Notes: generated by a model not told the origin, from the letters alone. 64,000 nt of DNA from Nesterenkonia sphaerica (GCF_005771565.1 NZ_VAWA01000003.1:124001-188000); one strand, 5' to 3'. Shown: positions 26,806 through 35,367, counted from the first letter of the stretch. Numbers and translations: made by a program.

Positions 26806-27797
26806 GATGCGCTCCTCTTTCCTGGGACGTAGCCCTTGTCTTTGTCCACCACGTTCAACAAGTCTTTTCCATCCAGCCAGCGCTGGGCATTCTCGATGAA
26901 CAGCTCAGCCAAGGAGTCCCGCCAGCCGTGGACATCACCTGACATATGGGGCGCGATCATCACGTTCTCCAGTTCCCACAGCTCGGAATCCGCAGGCAGC
27001 GGTTCCTCCTCAAACACGTCAAGCGAGGCGAACCCCAACGGCCCGTGGCGCAGAGCACTGACCAGTGCTTGCTGATCCACCGAGGCGCCACGTCCGATAT
27101 TGACCAGGTGTGCGCCGGGCTTCACTGCAGCCAGCGTCTCGGCGCCGATCAGCCCGGCGGTCGCTGGGGTCAGCGGCGCGGCGTTGACAATAATGTCGTA
27201 GTCGGCGACGTGCTGGGCCATGGATTCCGAGGCGATCACGGTGCCAAAATCCGAGTCAGCATCCCGCGCTGTGCGCCCGGCTCCGGTGACCTTGACACCC
27301 ACGGCGGTGAGCAGCCTGGCAATCTCGCGCCCGATCGCACCGGTGCCGATCACCAACGCGGCAGACCCTTGGACCCGTGCGGTCTCCCGGTGGGCCCAGG
27401 TCTTGGTGGTCTTGAGCTGGAAGTTCCCGTGGAAATCCTTGGCGTGCGCCAGCACGGCACCGAGGACCCATTCTGCGATGGGCCGATCGAAAACGCCCTG
27501 AGAGTTGGTGACTGTCACCTCGGAGTCGCGCAGCTGGTCAAAGAGCAGAGTGTCGACCCCGGCCGCAGCGACGTGAATCCACTTCAGCCGATCTGCTTGC
27601 GGCCACGCCTGTTCCAGCGCTCCGGAGAAGAAGTCCCAGAGAAAGAGCGCATCGGCACCGGCTATGTCTTCAGGCAAATTCTCCGCATCGGTCAGCCGGA
27701 TCTCTGCCCGGCCGGAGAGCTGCTCAAGTCCAGGGGGCACGGCGTACGGAGCCTCCGGATCTGAGGGGCGCAGTATTGTGATGCGGGACTCTGACAT
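26802..27797 (-). CDS. D-isomer-specific 2-hydroxyacid dehydrogenase
   Basis: 331 aa NAD(P)-dependent oxidoreductase. The cofactor motif is GTGAIG at 151-156; catalytic residues Arg236 (NIGRGASVD), Glu265 (DVFEEEPLP) and His284 (APHMSGDVHGW) are all in place. It interconverts a 2-oxoacid and a D-2-hydroxyacid. There is no ACT or regulatory domain, so it is not serine-pathway SerA. It is the first gene of the minus-strand half of the divergent cluster, with its promoter inside the shared operator region. Confidence 0.9.
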   Translation of the reverse strand: MSESRITILRPSDPEAPYAVPPGLEQLSGRAEIRLTDAENLPEDIAGADALFLWDFFSGALEQAWPQADRLKWIHVAAAGVDTLLFDQLRDSEVTVTNSQGVFDRPIAEWVLGAVLAHAKDFHGNFQLKTTKTWAHRETARVQGSAALVIGTGAIGREIARLLTAVGVKVTGAGRTARDADSDFGTVIASESMAQHVADYDIIVNAAPLTPATAGLIGAETLAAVKPGAHLVNIGRGASVDQQALVSALRHGPLGFASLDVFEEEPLPADSELWELENVMIAPHMSGDVHGWRDSLAELFIENAQRWLDGKDLLNVVDKDKGYVPGKRSAS

Positions 27798-27804
27798 GGG
27801 TGCT

Positions 27805-27839
27805 ACATTAGAAACCTCATCTGCAGATTGTCAACAATC
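27805..27839. promoter_or_regulatory. Divergent promoter with GntR-type operator
   Basis: GATTGT-CA-ACAATC at 27826-27839 is an inverted repeat of 6-bp arms. It contains the minus-strand -35 TTGACA (plus 27829-27834), which pairs with -10 TAATGT (plus 27805-27810) across 18 bp for the dehydrogenase operon. The same core recurs before the GntR gene at 29534. TTGTNNNACAA-like sites are typical of FadR-subfamily regulators. Confidence 0.7.
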
Positions 27840-27877
27840 CTGCAGTGCCTGCTGTCGCCGTCGCGCAAGGGGCTCCT

Positions 27878-28768
27878 ATGACACCGGCACACCCTCCAGA
27901 CCCGCCCCCACTCGCTACTCCCATTGGTGCGGTGGTCCCCTATGACATGGCTCTGGATCGAGAGCTGCGGCAGTTCTCCCGGGACAGATTCGGTTTCGAA
28001 CAACTCGACCTGCTCTTCGCCCGCACCCCGTTTCAACCACTGACCGTCACCGTCGAACAGGCCCGAGCCATCTCCCGTCCCGAGGTGATCCGCGCTGCGG
28101 TGCGCTCAGTCTCCGCCACGGGCCCTGCTGGGTACATCTACGCCTGCACCTCAGGCAGCTTCGTCCGGGGTGTGGTGGGCGAACGGCGCCTCACTCACCT
28201 GATCTCCGAAACCGGACGCAAGGCCTCAGCGAAAGCGATGCGCACCCTGGAGGCTGCCCTCGCCTATCCCGAGCAGTGGCCTGATCCCGCACCGGAGGTG
28301 TCCCCCACGGCGGTGACCACCGCGGGCTCCCTGCTTGAAGCTCTTCATGCACTGGGGGTCACCTCGGTTGCCGCCGCCACCCCCTATGACCCCTCGATTG
28401 CCGCGCTGTTCCAGCAGTTCTTCGCCGAGGCGGGGATCGACCTGGTGCACACCGCACACCTGGGACTGGCCGGACGCATCTGGACGGTGCCCTGGGATAC
28501 CACTCGTGACCTGGTCCGGAATGCAGATGCGCCCGATGCTGAGGCCGTGCTGATCTCCTGCACCAATCTGCCGACCTACGAGGTGCTCGATCAGCTCGAA
28601 CAGGACCTCGGAAAACCGGTTCTCTCAGCGAACCAGACCACCATCTGGGCTGCTTTGCGCCGAGCGGAGCGGGAGTATCTGGGCCCCGGCGCGGCACTGC
28701 GCGACTGCTTCACCCCCGCTCCGACGGCCTCGCCGGAGCATACCCGGGAAGGAGCAGCGCCAGCATGA
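27878..28768 (+). CDS. Asp/Glu racemase-superfamily protein, maleate isomerase-like (two catalytic Cys)
   Basis: 296 aa cytosolic enzyme of the Asp/Glu racemase, hydantoin racemase and maleate cis-trans isomerase superfamily. Both catalytic-type cysteines are present: Cys90 in YACTSGSF and Cys228 in LISCTNLPTYEVLDQL, followed by LGKPVLSANQTTIWA, which is very maleate-isomerase-like. It may isomerise, racemise or decarboxylate a small dicarboxylate. The ATG at 27878 has AAGGGG five bases upstream; a GTG at 27845 lies closer to the operator and is less likely. The stop overlaps the next gene by four bases. Confidence 0.82.
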   Translation: MTPAHPPDPPPLATPIGAVVPYDMALDRELRQFSRDRFGFEQLDLLFARTPFQPLTVTVEQARAISRPEVIRAAVRSVSATGPAGYIYACTSGSFVRGVVGERRLTHLISETGRKASAKAMRTLEAALAYPEQWPDPAPEVSPTAVTTAGSLLEALHALGVTSVAAATPYDPSIAALFQQFFAEAGIDLVHTAHLGLAGRIWTVPWDTTRDLVRNADAPDAEAVLISCTNLPTYEVLDQLEQDLGKPVLSANQTTIWAALRRAEREYLGPGAALRDCFTPAPTASPEHTREGAAPA

Positions 28769-29532
28769 ACGCTCGTGTCACCGTCGGCATTCTCTACCCC
28801 GGCCATGCGGCCGAGGATGACTTCTCCACGTTGGATTCCACCTTTCAGGACGCTGAGGCCCCGCCGGTGAGGCTGCCGGTGGCCATCACCACCATCGGAG
28901 TGGATGAACACACACCACAGGCGCTGCGGGAAACGGGCTCCCACCCGCGCCTGCTGGCCGGAGCCCAACGTCTGCTGACACAGCAGCGTGTGGATTCCCT
29001 CATGTGGGCCTGCACCTCCGGAAGCTTCGTCTTCGGATGGCAAGGAGCCCATTCCCAAGTGCGGCGACTGACTGAGGCCACCGGCGTGCCCGTCTCCTCG
29101 ACCTCCCTCGGCTTTGTCCGCGCCCTCACCAGGCTGGGGTTGCGCCGGGTGGCGGTGGCGGCGTCATACCCGGCAGAACTTGCTGAGCACTTCGTGGGAT
29201 TCCTGCGTGCCGGCGGCGTCGAACCGGTTGCTTTTGAAGCACAGGGCGTCTTCACCGCCCAGGCGGTGAGTCAGCTGCCGCGTGCGGAGCTGTTCGCAAT
29301 GATTCGCCACGTTGACGTCCCGGCGGCCCAGGCGGTGGTGGTCCCGGATACGGCCATGCACTCGCTGACCTGGGTCGAGGAGATGGAGCAGGCACTGGGC
29401 AAACCGGTGCTGACGGCAAACCAAGTCACCATTTGGGAGGGGATGCGCATCGCAGGAGTCGCCCAGCCCCAGCTGCCAGCACTGGGCTCACTGCTGAACC
29501 CGGAGCGCCTGATCTCTTCCTCGCCTGACTAG
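28765..29532 (+). CDS. Asp/Glu racemase-superfamily protein lacking the second catalytic Cys
   Basis: 255 aa paralogue of the preceding gene. The first Cys is kept (Cys83 in WACTSGSF) and the C-terminal block LGKPVLTANQVTIWEGMR is conserved, but the segment equivalent to SCTNLPT reads PDTAMHS, so the second cysteine is replaced by Asp195. A one-cysteine member resembles arylmalonate decarboxylase-type chemistry in principle, although that enzyme keeps the other cysteine. Overlaps the upstream gene at ATGA and lies 35 bases before the GntR gene. Substrate unknown; possibly a heteromeric partner of the two-cysteine protein. Confidence 0.8.
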   Translation: MNARVTVGILYPGHAAEDDFSTLDSTFQDAEAPPVRLPVAITTIGVDEHTPQALRETGSHPRLLAGAQRLLTQQRVDSLMWACTSGSFVFGWQGAHSQVRRLTEATGVPVSSTSLGFVRALTRLGLRRVAVAASYPAELAEHFVGFLRAGGVEPVAFEAQGVFTAQAVSQLPRAELFAMIRHVDVPAAQAVVVPDTAMHSLTWVEEMEQALGKPVLTANQVTIWEGMRIAGVAQPQLPALGSLLNPERLISSSPD

Positions 29533-29553
29533 AATGGATTGTCAACAATCCAT
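29530..29553 (+). promoter_or_regulatory. Second copy of the GntR-type operator, before the regulator gene
   Basis: ATGGATTGT-CA-ACAATCCAT (29534-29553) has perfect 9-bp arms and the same core as the divergent operator. A -10-like TAGAAT (29530-29535) touches its left arm, so binding would block initiation. This suggests that the GntR protein controls itself as well as both catabolic arms. Confidence 0.7.
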
Positions 29554-29567
29554 GGATCGGAGCATCA

Positions 29568-30257
29568 ATGTCCAGCCCCCAGTCGTTCAAGCGGGTTAAC
29601 CGCGAGTCCACCGCCGGGCTCATCACCCGTCAGCTGCGTGAGGCGATTATGTACGGCCGGCTCAGCCCAGGAGCCCAGCTCTCGGAGGCGAACCTAGCTG
29701 CGGAGTTCGGGGTCAGTCGCGGCCCCCTGCGTGAAGCCACACAGCGCTTGGTCCAAGAGGGCCTGGTCCGCGCAGAGCCCAACCGCGGTTTGTTCGTCAA
29801 GGAACTCGATGAGCACGAGATCCGTGACCTCTACGCCGCCCGCATTGCGATCGAGACAGCCGCCGGACGCACGATCATCCGGCAGCACCGGCAGACGGCC
29901 ATTGCACAACTGCGGGACGCCTATCAGACGATGCAGCAGGCCGCCGAAGACGGCACATTGGACCGACTCTCTGACGCTGATCTGCACTTTCATGAGGTCC
30001 TGGTCGACAGCGCTGGTAGTGCGCGGCTGCAACGGATGCACCAGACACTGATGGTGGAGACGCGGATGTGCCTGACTGCGCTTCAGGGCACGTATCGGGA
30101 CCCGGAGGACCAGGTGGCAGAACACCGCAGGATTGCCGAGGCGATCGCCGCAGGCGATTCGGCCGGACTGGTTGACGCGATCGAAGAGCACATGCAGGAG
30201 GCATTGGACCGGCTGGTGCCGGGCACCCGAAGCGCCGGCGCCTCGGCGCAAGTGTGA
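29568..30257 (+). CDS. GntR-family regulator, FadR subfamily
   Basis: 229 aa. The N-terminal winged helix (about residues 10-75) includes AGLITRQLREAIMYGRLSPG and EFGVSRGPLREATQRLVQEGLV. The C-terminal all-helical FCD domain (about 85-215) senses a small carboxylate in relatives. ATG start with GGAG five bases upstream. Two identical operator cores, one in the divergent promoter and one 15 bases before this gene, make it the likely local regulator. The ligand is unknown, probably a pathway intermediate. Confidence 0.9.
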   Translation: MSSPQSFKRVNRESTAGLITRQLREAIMYGRLSPGAQLSEANLAAEFGVSRGPLREATQRLVQEGLVRAEPNRGLFVKELDEHEIRDLYAARIAIETAAGRTIIRQHRQTAIAQLRDAYQTMQQAAEDGTLDRLSDADLHFHEVLVDSAGSARLQRMHQTLMVETRMCLTALQGTYRDPEDQVAEHRRIAEAIAAGDSAGLVDAIEEHMQEALDRLVPGTRSAGASAQV

Positions 30258-30318
30258 CCGCAGTCAGCCGGCGCAGCAGGCACGAAGATCCTTCGTTTTC
30301 GAGAAAAGGGGACGACCA

Positions 30319-31257
30319 ATGAGCCAACGCAATGCTGTCATCGAGGCACATGAAGTCCACAAAAGCTTCGGTCCGGTCCGCGCGCTCGACGACCTCACCC
30401 TGGAGATTCTGCCCGGTGAGGTCCACGGCTTCCTCGGGCCCAACGGGTCCGGCAAGTCCACGGCGATGCGGGTGCTGCTCGGGGTGCTGCGCCCGGATTC
30501 CGGGACAGTCAAGGTCTTCGGGCTGGACCCCTGGCGCGACGCAGTCGCGCTGCACCAGCGCTTGGCCTATGTGCCGGGGGATGTGGAGCTCTGGCCGAAC
30601 CTCACCGGCGGTGAGGTGATCGATATGTTCCTGCGCCTGCGCGGGAAGTACGACCGCGCGCGGCGCGATGAGCTGATTGAAAGATTCGACCTCGACCCGC
30701 GGAAGAAGACCCGCACCTATTCCAAGGGCAACCGGCAAAAGGTGGCACTGATCTCCGCGCTGGCTGCACATACAGACCTGCTGCTGCTGGACGAGCCCAC
30801 CGCCGGACTTGACCCCCTGATGGAGGCCGTATTCCAAGACGTCATTCACCAGGCGAAAAGTGAGGGTCGCACCGTGCTGCTCTCCAGCCACATACTGGCC
30901 CAGGTCGAAGCGCTCTCGGACAGGATCTCCATTATCCGCGCCGGGCACATCGTTGAGTCCGGCTCGCTGTCCGACCTGCGGCACATGACTCGCACCACGT
31001 TCGAGATCGAATCGGGTCGCCCCGCCGGACATTTGGCCAGCCTCAGGTTCGTCCATGATTACCGGACCGTTGGAGGTCGGTCGGTCTTCGAAGTCGACGG
31101 AGAGCATATCCACGATGTGATGGCAGAGATCGTCAAACTCGGTGTCCACGGGATGGTGGCCCACCCCCCGACCTTGGAGCAGCTGCTGATGCGACACTAC
31201 GGTCAACAGCCGTCACGTGAAGTCGCTCAGGACACCCCCGAGCAGGCAGCACCATGA
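30319..31257 (+). CDS. ABC exporter ATP-binding protein
   Basis: 312 aa with Walker A GPNGSGKST, signature-region YSKGNRQKVALISALA, Walker B LLLLDEPTAGLDP and the switch SSHILAQVEALSDR. It is of the drug/polyketide exporter ATPase type that pairs with a large ABC-2 permease. The frame is open further upstream into the GntR gene, but the ATG at 30319 matches the family start (MSQRNAVIEAHEVHKSFGPV) and follows a purine-rich GAAAAGGGG. The permease start overlaps the stop in ATGA. Substrate unknown. Confidence 0.9.
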   Translation: MSQRNAVIEAHEVHKSFGPVRALDDLTLEILPGEVHGFLGPNGSGKSTAMRVLLGVLRPDSGTVKVFGLDPWRDAVALHQRLAYVPGDVELWPNLTGGEVIDMFLRLRGKYDRARRDELIERFDLDPRKKTRTYSKGNRQKVALISALAAHTDLLLLDEPTAGLDPLMEAVFQDVIHQAKSEGRTVLLSSHILAQVEALSDRISIIRAGHIVESGSLSDLRHMTRTTFEIESGRPAGHLASLRFVHDYRTVGGRSVFEVDGEHIHDVMAEIVKLGVHGMVAHPPTLEQLLMRHYGQQPSREVAQDTPEQAAP

Positions 31258-32909
31258 GTGCCCTCGCAGCACAGTCGGGCCCAGCACCGGCTAGGGCCAG
31301 CGGTCCCGCAACGTTCACCGGCACACTGGGTCTGCTGCGGTTCATGCTGCGCCGGGACCGTTTCCGCTCCACGGTGTGGGTCGCAGGAATAGGACTGCTG
31401 GGCTTCTACTTCGCCCACGCCATACAGGTCATCGCTGAGGACGAGGCCGAGCTAGCCCAATTGGCCACCCTGTTTACCGATCCGGTGGGGCGCCTGATGA
31501 CCGGCCCCGCCTTCGGAATGGAGGCACCAACCTTCGAACGGTTCTTCTCCGCCGGCTACGTCCTTTTCATCTACCTCCTCATCGCACTGATGAGCATGTT
31601 CACCGTGGTCCGCCACACTCGCGCAGAAGAACAGTCGGGGCGTGCGGAGCTTCTGAGATCCAATGTTGTGGGACGCCACGCCACACTGTCGGCGACTCTC
31701 AGCCTGGTGGTCCTGCTCAATCTCGCCGCGGGGCTCCTGGTCTTCGGCGGAGCCCTGACGGCCGGATACGCGGCCGAGGGTTCCGCACTGGTGGCCGCAG
31801 CCGGGGCCGGCAGCGGACTGTTCTTTGCAGGAACCGCTGCAATCAGCGCCCAGCTGAGCGCCTCTGCCCGCGCCTGCAGCGCAATGGCCGGCGCCGCATT
31901 GGCGGCGGCCTACGTCATTCGAATGGGCGGAGACATGGCTGCCCAGGGCGGCAGCGTGTTGTCTTGGTTCTCTCCCCTGGGCTGGGCGCAGCAGACGGCG
32001 CCCTACGTGGAGGACCGCTGGTGGATCCTGGCGCTGTTGTTCGGCACCGCTGCCGTACAGCTATGGATCGGCTACTGGCTGAGCACCCGGCGAGACCTGG
32101 AGGCCAGTCTTGTGCCAACCCGGTTGGGCCGTCAGTACGCGCGGCCGGCGCTGGGGTCTCCGCTGGGCCTGGCCGTCAGAACCCTCAAGGGCGGGTTGCG
32201 GGGGTGGGGCATTGGCTTGGTGCTGGCCGGTCTTGTCTTCGGGGCGTACGCTCAAACACTGCTGGATGCCGGTGAGAACCTTCCCGAAGAAATTCGCCAG
32301 ATCTTCACCGGGGAATCGATGGTGCTCGGATATCTGGCCCATCGGGGTGTCTTCCTGGCAATCTTTGTCGCCGCGGCCGGAGTCGGTGGCCTCACCCAGC
32401 TCAGGGGCGAGGAACGCCGGGGCCGCGCGGAGCTGCTTCTCTCCGCGCCGGTGAGCCGCACCAAGTGGCTGGGTACCCATCTCGTGGTGATCCTGGGCGG
32501 TGCGGCACTGTTGCTCCTGCTGGTGGGCCTCGGCATGGGCCTGGGCGCAGCTGCGGTCCTGGAGGCGGATGCAGGCCGCTACTTTGTCTACTGCGTCGCC
32601 GCCAGTGTTCTCCAGCTGCCAGCGGTGCTGGCGGTACTGGGCATTGTTACCGCCCTGTTCGGCTGGTGGCCGCGCGCTGCAGGCCCGGTGGGGTGGACGC
32701 TGATCGGATACTGCGCCTTCATGATCACATTCGGCCAGTTGTTGGACCTGCCTGAGGTGTTCCACCAGGTCAACATCTTCGGCCATTTGGCACAGTACCC
32801 GGTGGAAGACGTCACCTGGGCACCCATTCTGGCACTGAGCGCATTAGGTCTCATAGGCCTGCTGAGCGGAATCTGGGGCTGGAATCGGCGCGAGATCAAC
32901 CGCGTCTGA
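31254..32909 (+). CDS. ABC-2 type exporter permease
   Basis: 551 aa membrane protein with about 12 predicted transmembrane segments in two similar halves (for example FYFAHAIQVIAEDEAELAQL and later VFLAIFVAAAGVGGLTQLRG). The family is annotated 'exporter of polyketide antibiotics' but members export varied compounds. Translationally coupled to the ATPase. These pairs often sit by a TetR-type regulator; here the neighbour is the GntR gene 61 bases upstream of the ATPase, so shared control is possible. Confidence 0.85.
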   Translation: MSALAAQSGPAPARASGPATFTGTLGLLRFMLRRDRFRSTVWVAGIGLLGFYFAHAIQVIAEDEAELAQLATLFTDPVGRLMTGPAFGMEAPTFERFFSAGYVLFIYLLIALMSMFTVVRHTRAEEQSGRAELLRSNVVGRHATLSATLSLVVLLNLAAGLLVFGGALTAGYAAEGSALVAAAGAGSGLFFAGTAAISAQLSASARACSAMAGAALAAAYVIRMGGDMAAQGGSVLSWFSPLGWAQQTAPYVEDRWWILALLFGTAAVQLWIGYWLSTRRDLEASLVPTRLGRQYARPALGSPLGLAVRTLKGGLRGWGIGLVLAGLVFGAYAQTLLDAGENLPEEIRQIFTGESMVLGYLAHRGVFLAIFVAAAGVGGLTQLRGEERRGRAELLLSAPVSRTKWLGTHLVVILGGAALLLLLVGLGMGLGAAAVLEADAGRYFVYCVAASVLQLPAVLAVLGIVTALFGWWPRAAGPVGWTLIGYCAFMITFGQLLDLPEVFHQVNIFGHLAQYPVEDVTWAPILALSALGLIGLLSGIWGWNRREINRV

Positions 32910-32985
32910 GGTCGCTGGCCGACCCGCGCAGAGCGCCCACCCGGCCTCGAACGAATCTCGGCTCGTGGGCCGCAGAACGCGCGAG

Positions 32986-32991
32986 TACACT
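32986..32991 (+). promoter_or_regulatory. -10 box for a leaderless TM2 protein gene
   Basis: TACACT six bases before the ATG at 32998, with no ribosome binding site. Confidence 0.4.
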
Positions 32992-32997
32992 GGGCCC

Positions 32998-33234
32998 ATG
33001 GTTTCCCGCGCATACGACGGTCCCCAGAAAGATCCGGGGCTGGCCCTGGTCCTGACCATAGTGGGGTTCTTCTTCGTAGCGGGTCTGCAGTACTTTTACC
33101 TCGGCAAGTACATCAAAGGCATACTTTTTCTGGTCACGGTGGGATTCTTCGCCATCGGCACCATCATCTCGCTGTTCACCATCCGCCGGGCCACGCTGCA
33201 GGTGAACCGTCAGCGCGCCCTCGGATGGCGGTAG
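32998..33234 (+). CDS. TM2-domain membrane protein
   Basis: 78 aa. Two membrane helices, LVLTIVGFFFVAGLQYFYLG and GILFLVTVGFFAIGTIISLF, are separated by GKYIKG, the TM2 pattern. The start at 32998 follows a TACACT box. TM2 proteins are common in Actinobacteria but their function is not known. Confidence 0.75.
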   Translation: MVSRAYDGPQKDPGLALVLTIVGFFFVAGLQYFYLGKYIKGILFLVTVGFFAIGTIISLFTIRRATLQVNRQRALGWR

Positions 33235-33277
33235 CCAGCGGCGAGCTCCGCGGCCCCCAGCTTCGGTGAACTAATAC

Positions 33278-33961
33278 ATGGCACGGTCAAGCAGCGAACC
33301 GGAGTTCCCCGCAGAAGAGCGGTGGCTCACGATCGTGCGGAACATGGCCCTGGCGCTGGTGCTGCTCGGGCTCCTCTGGGTGGTGTTCAATGTCGAACTC
33401 CCCCCGGTGCACCAGCTTCAGCAGAACATCGAAGCAGTGGGGTGGGCCGGGTGGATCACTTTCGTGGGGCTCTATGCTTTGGTGGCCGCCACGCCGATCC
33501 CGGTGACCCTGATGGCGGTGGCCGGCGGGCTGCTCTTTGATGTGATCACCGGGACCATCTTGTCCGTTGTCGGTGTGATGCTCGGCTGCTGGGCCGCCTA
33601 CTGGGTAGCCCGCGGTCTGGGCAAGCGGACGATGAGCAAACTGCTGGGCCGGCACCGCGACCCCCTCGAGCAGCATCTGCGCAGCTCCGGCTTCTACGCG
33701 GTCGCTACGCTGCGGCTGATGCCCGGATTCCCATACTGGCCGGTCAACTACGGCAGCGGAGCTTTCGGGGTCAGACACACCCCCTATGTGTTGGCCAGCC
33801 TGGTCTCCTGCATCCCGGGTCAGTTCTCCCTGGTAGCCGTGGGCGCATTCATTGCAGACCCCTCCGTCTTCACTGGCGCGACGGTCGCGGCGGGGTGGGC
33901 AGCCGTGGCCCTCCTGACCATCTCGGCGTATCGAAACTGGAGACACCCGAACGGAGCGTGA
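33278..33961 (+). CDS. TVP38/TMEM64 (VTT/DedA-like) membrane protein
   Basis: 227 aa with about five transmembrane segments, including WITFVGLYALVAATPIPVTL and VITGTILSVVGVMLGCWAAY, then RLMPGFPYWPVNYGSG and SLVSCIPGQFSLVAVGAF. The FPYWPVNYGSG block is the core signature of the SNARE-associated/VTT family, proposed to scramble or flip lipids. Ends two bases before the convergent MOSC gene. Confidence 0.85.
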   Translation: MARSSSEPEFPAEERWLTIVRNMALALVLLGLLWVVFNVELPPVHQLQQNIEAVGWAGWITFVGLYALVAATPIPVTLMAVAGGLLFDVITGTILSVVGVMLGCWAAYWVARGLGKRTMSKLLGRHRDPLEQHLRSSGFYAVATLRLMPGFPYWPVNYGSGAFGVRHTPYVLASLVSCIPGQFSLVAVGAFIADPSVFTGATVAAGWAAVALLTISAYRNWRHPNGA

Positions 33962-33962
33962 T

Positions 33963-34682
33963 TCAGGCAACCTCCGAGGGCTCCCCGAGCCATACCCGAT
34001 CTCCCTGGGCGATCCTGCCGGGGACCGAGACACGGGCGTAGACAGCCACGCACAGTTCACGGTACCGCCCCAGGAGCGGCAGCATGCGCCCGGCTGCTCG
34101 AGTGCCGTCCTGATCCACGTCCACTGTGCGGCAGCGTGGAATCTTCTCCTCCATCACCACCTCGGCTGCACCCTCGCGGGTGGCCCCGATGGCCAATGAG
34201 TGACCTATCCAGGTCTCCTCAATGAAGGGCTCCTCGGTCTGCAACAGCAGGTTCACCCGCAGGCGCCGGGGATCGGCGTGGATGCCCCACTGCTGAGCCA
34301 TCCACTGCAGCGTGGCGGTGCCGATGACCGAGACCGCACCCCCGTCAAAGTGAGGTGCGTCGGACTCAGCCGTGACCTCAACTGGCGCCCCGAAAGCCCG
34401 GGAGAGCTCACGGTTCAGGTCAGGATCGCCCACCACCCACGTGCCGGTTCCCCCCGCGACCCACACAGTCCCCTCCCGCGTGCGGGCAGTGTAGTCAAAG
34501 ACGGCGTCGTAGCGCCGGAAACGGCTGCCATTCTTGCCGGAGGCGAGTTTGCCCTCCTGGTTCCGCACCGCGTACTCACGGTCCCCCGCCAACCCACGGG
34601 AATCCAACTCGACAGCCACCAAGGACTCCCCACCCATAGACTTCACAGGGTACCGGCGGATGCTGACCACGGTGTGTTCCAT
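33963..34682 (-). CDS. MOSC-domain protein
   Basis: 239 aa. It begins VVSIRRYPVKSMGGESLVAV and continues GLAGDREYAVRN, the N-terminal MOSC beta-barrel domain. The C-terminal MOSC domain carries the conserved cysteine in KIPRCRTVDVDQDG. MOSC proteins bind pyridoxal-dependent or molybdenum-cofactor sulfur; the reaction here is unknown. The ATG at 34682 is preceded six bases upstream by a TAGTCT -10 box (plus 34689-34694), so it is likely leaderless. Confidence 0.88.
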   Translation of the reverse strand: MEHTVVSIRRYPVKSMGGESLVAVELDSRGLAGDREYAVRNQEGKLASGKNGSRFRRYDAVFDYTARTREGTVWVAGGTGTWVVGDPDLNRELSRAFGAPVEVTAESDAPHFDGGAVSVIGTATLQWMAQQWGIHADPRRLRVNLLLQTEEPFIEETWIGHSLAIGATREGAAEVVMEEKIPRCRTVDVDQDGTRAAGRMLPLLGRYRELCVAVYARVSVPGRIAQGDRVWLGEPSEVA

Positions 34683-34748
34683 GAGCCAAGACTAACCACC
34701 CCAGGGAGGCACCACCGGGGCGTTCCGCACGTGGCAGGCCAGAGGCCT

Positions 34749-35306
34749 TCAGAATCCGGTATGCGGTGCCGGTTTGCGAGACGCTGGCAGGGCGAAGGTC
34801 CGCCTCCAGGTACGTAGGTCCTCGCCGACCTCGAAGTTTTCCGGCACAGGATGACCCGCCGCACCGGCCATCTGGAGAATCTCAGCGACGGGCACCGGCC
34901 CGTCCTTGCCGATCAACCGTCCTGCGATGTGGGCGCGGACGTAGACTTCCCCGTCCACCACCACTCGATGTTCGATGTAGAAGCAACGATCATCGACTCC
35001 GATGAATTTGGTGTGGATCTGAAACTTGGTCCAGACATTGACCGACTTGCGGAAGGTGATCTGCTCGGCCTGCACCACCGGGTGCCAGCCGCGCTTCTTG
35101 GCCCCTGCCCACAGGCCCGAACGGACCATCATGTCGTAACGGCCCAGATCAAAGAGACTGAAGTATTGACCGTTGTTGATGTGCATCAGGATGTCGACAT
35201 CGGTGGGCATCGCACGCAGGGTGATCTGCGAGGACTCCCACGGCGTGAGGCGGGAGCGACGGCGTGCCTTGAGCAGGATGAGCAGAGTCCGGAAAATCAC
35301 ATGCAT
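34749..35306 (-). CDS. Acyl-CoA thioesterase-like (hotdog fold, THEM6-type)
   Basis: 185 aa. The block MPTDVDILMHINNGQYFSLF contains the hotdog-family active-site region with Asp and Asn, and RAHIAGRLIGKDG lies later. It resembles 4HBT_2/THEM6-like thioesterases. The N-terminus has a short hydrophobic stretch (VIFRTLLILLKARRR) that may anchor it weakly to the membrane. Acyl substrate unknown. Confidence 0.8.
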   Translation of the reverse strand: MHVIFRTLLILLKARRRSRLTPWESSQITLRAMPTDVDILMHINNGQYFSLFDLGRYDMMVRSGLWAGAKKRGWHPVVQAEQITFRKSVNVWTKFQIHTKFIGVDDRCFYIEHRVVVDGEVYVRAHIAGRLIGKDGPVPVAEILQMAGAAGHPVPENFEVGEDLRTWRRTFALPASRKPAPHTGF

Positions 35307-35367
35307 TCAGCTAGGTTACTATGCAGTAGCCCACTTGGGGGTGCGGCACGGCGCATCTGTTCGGTGT

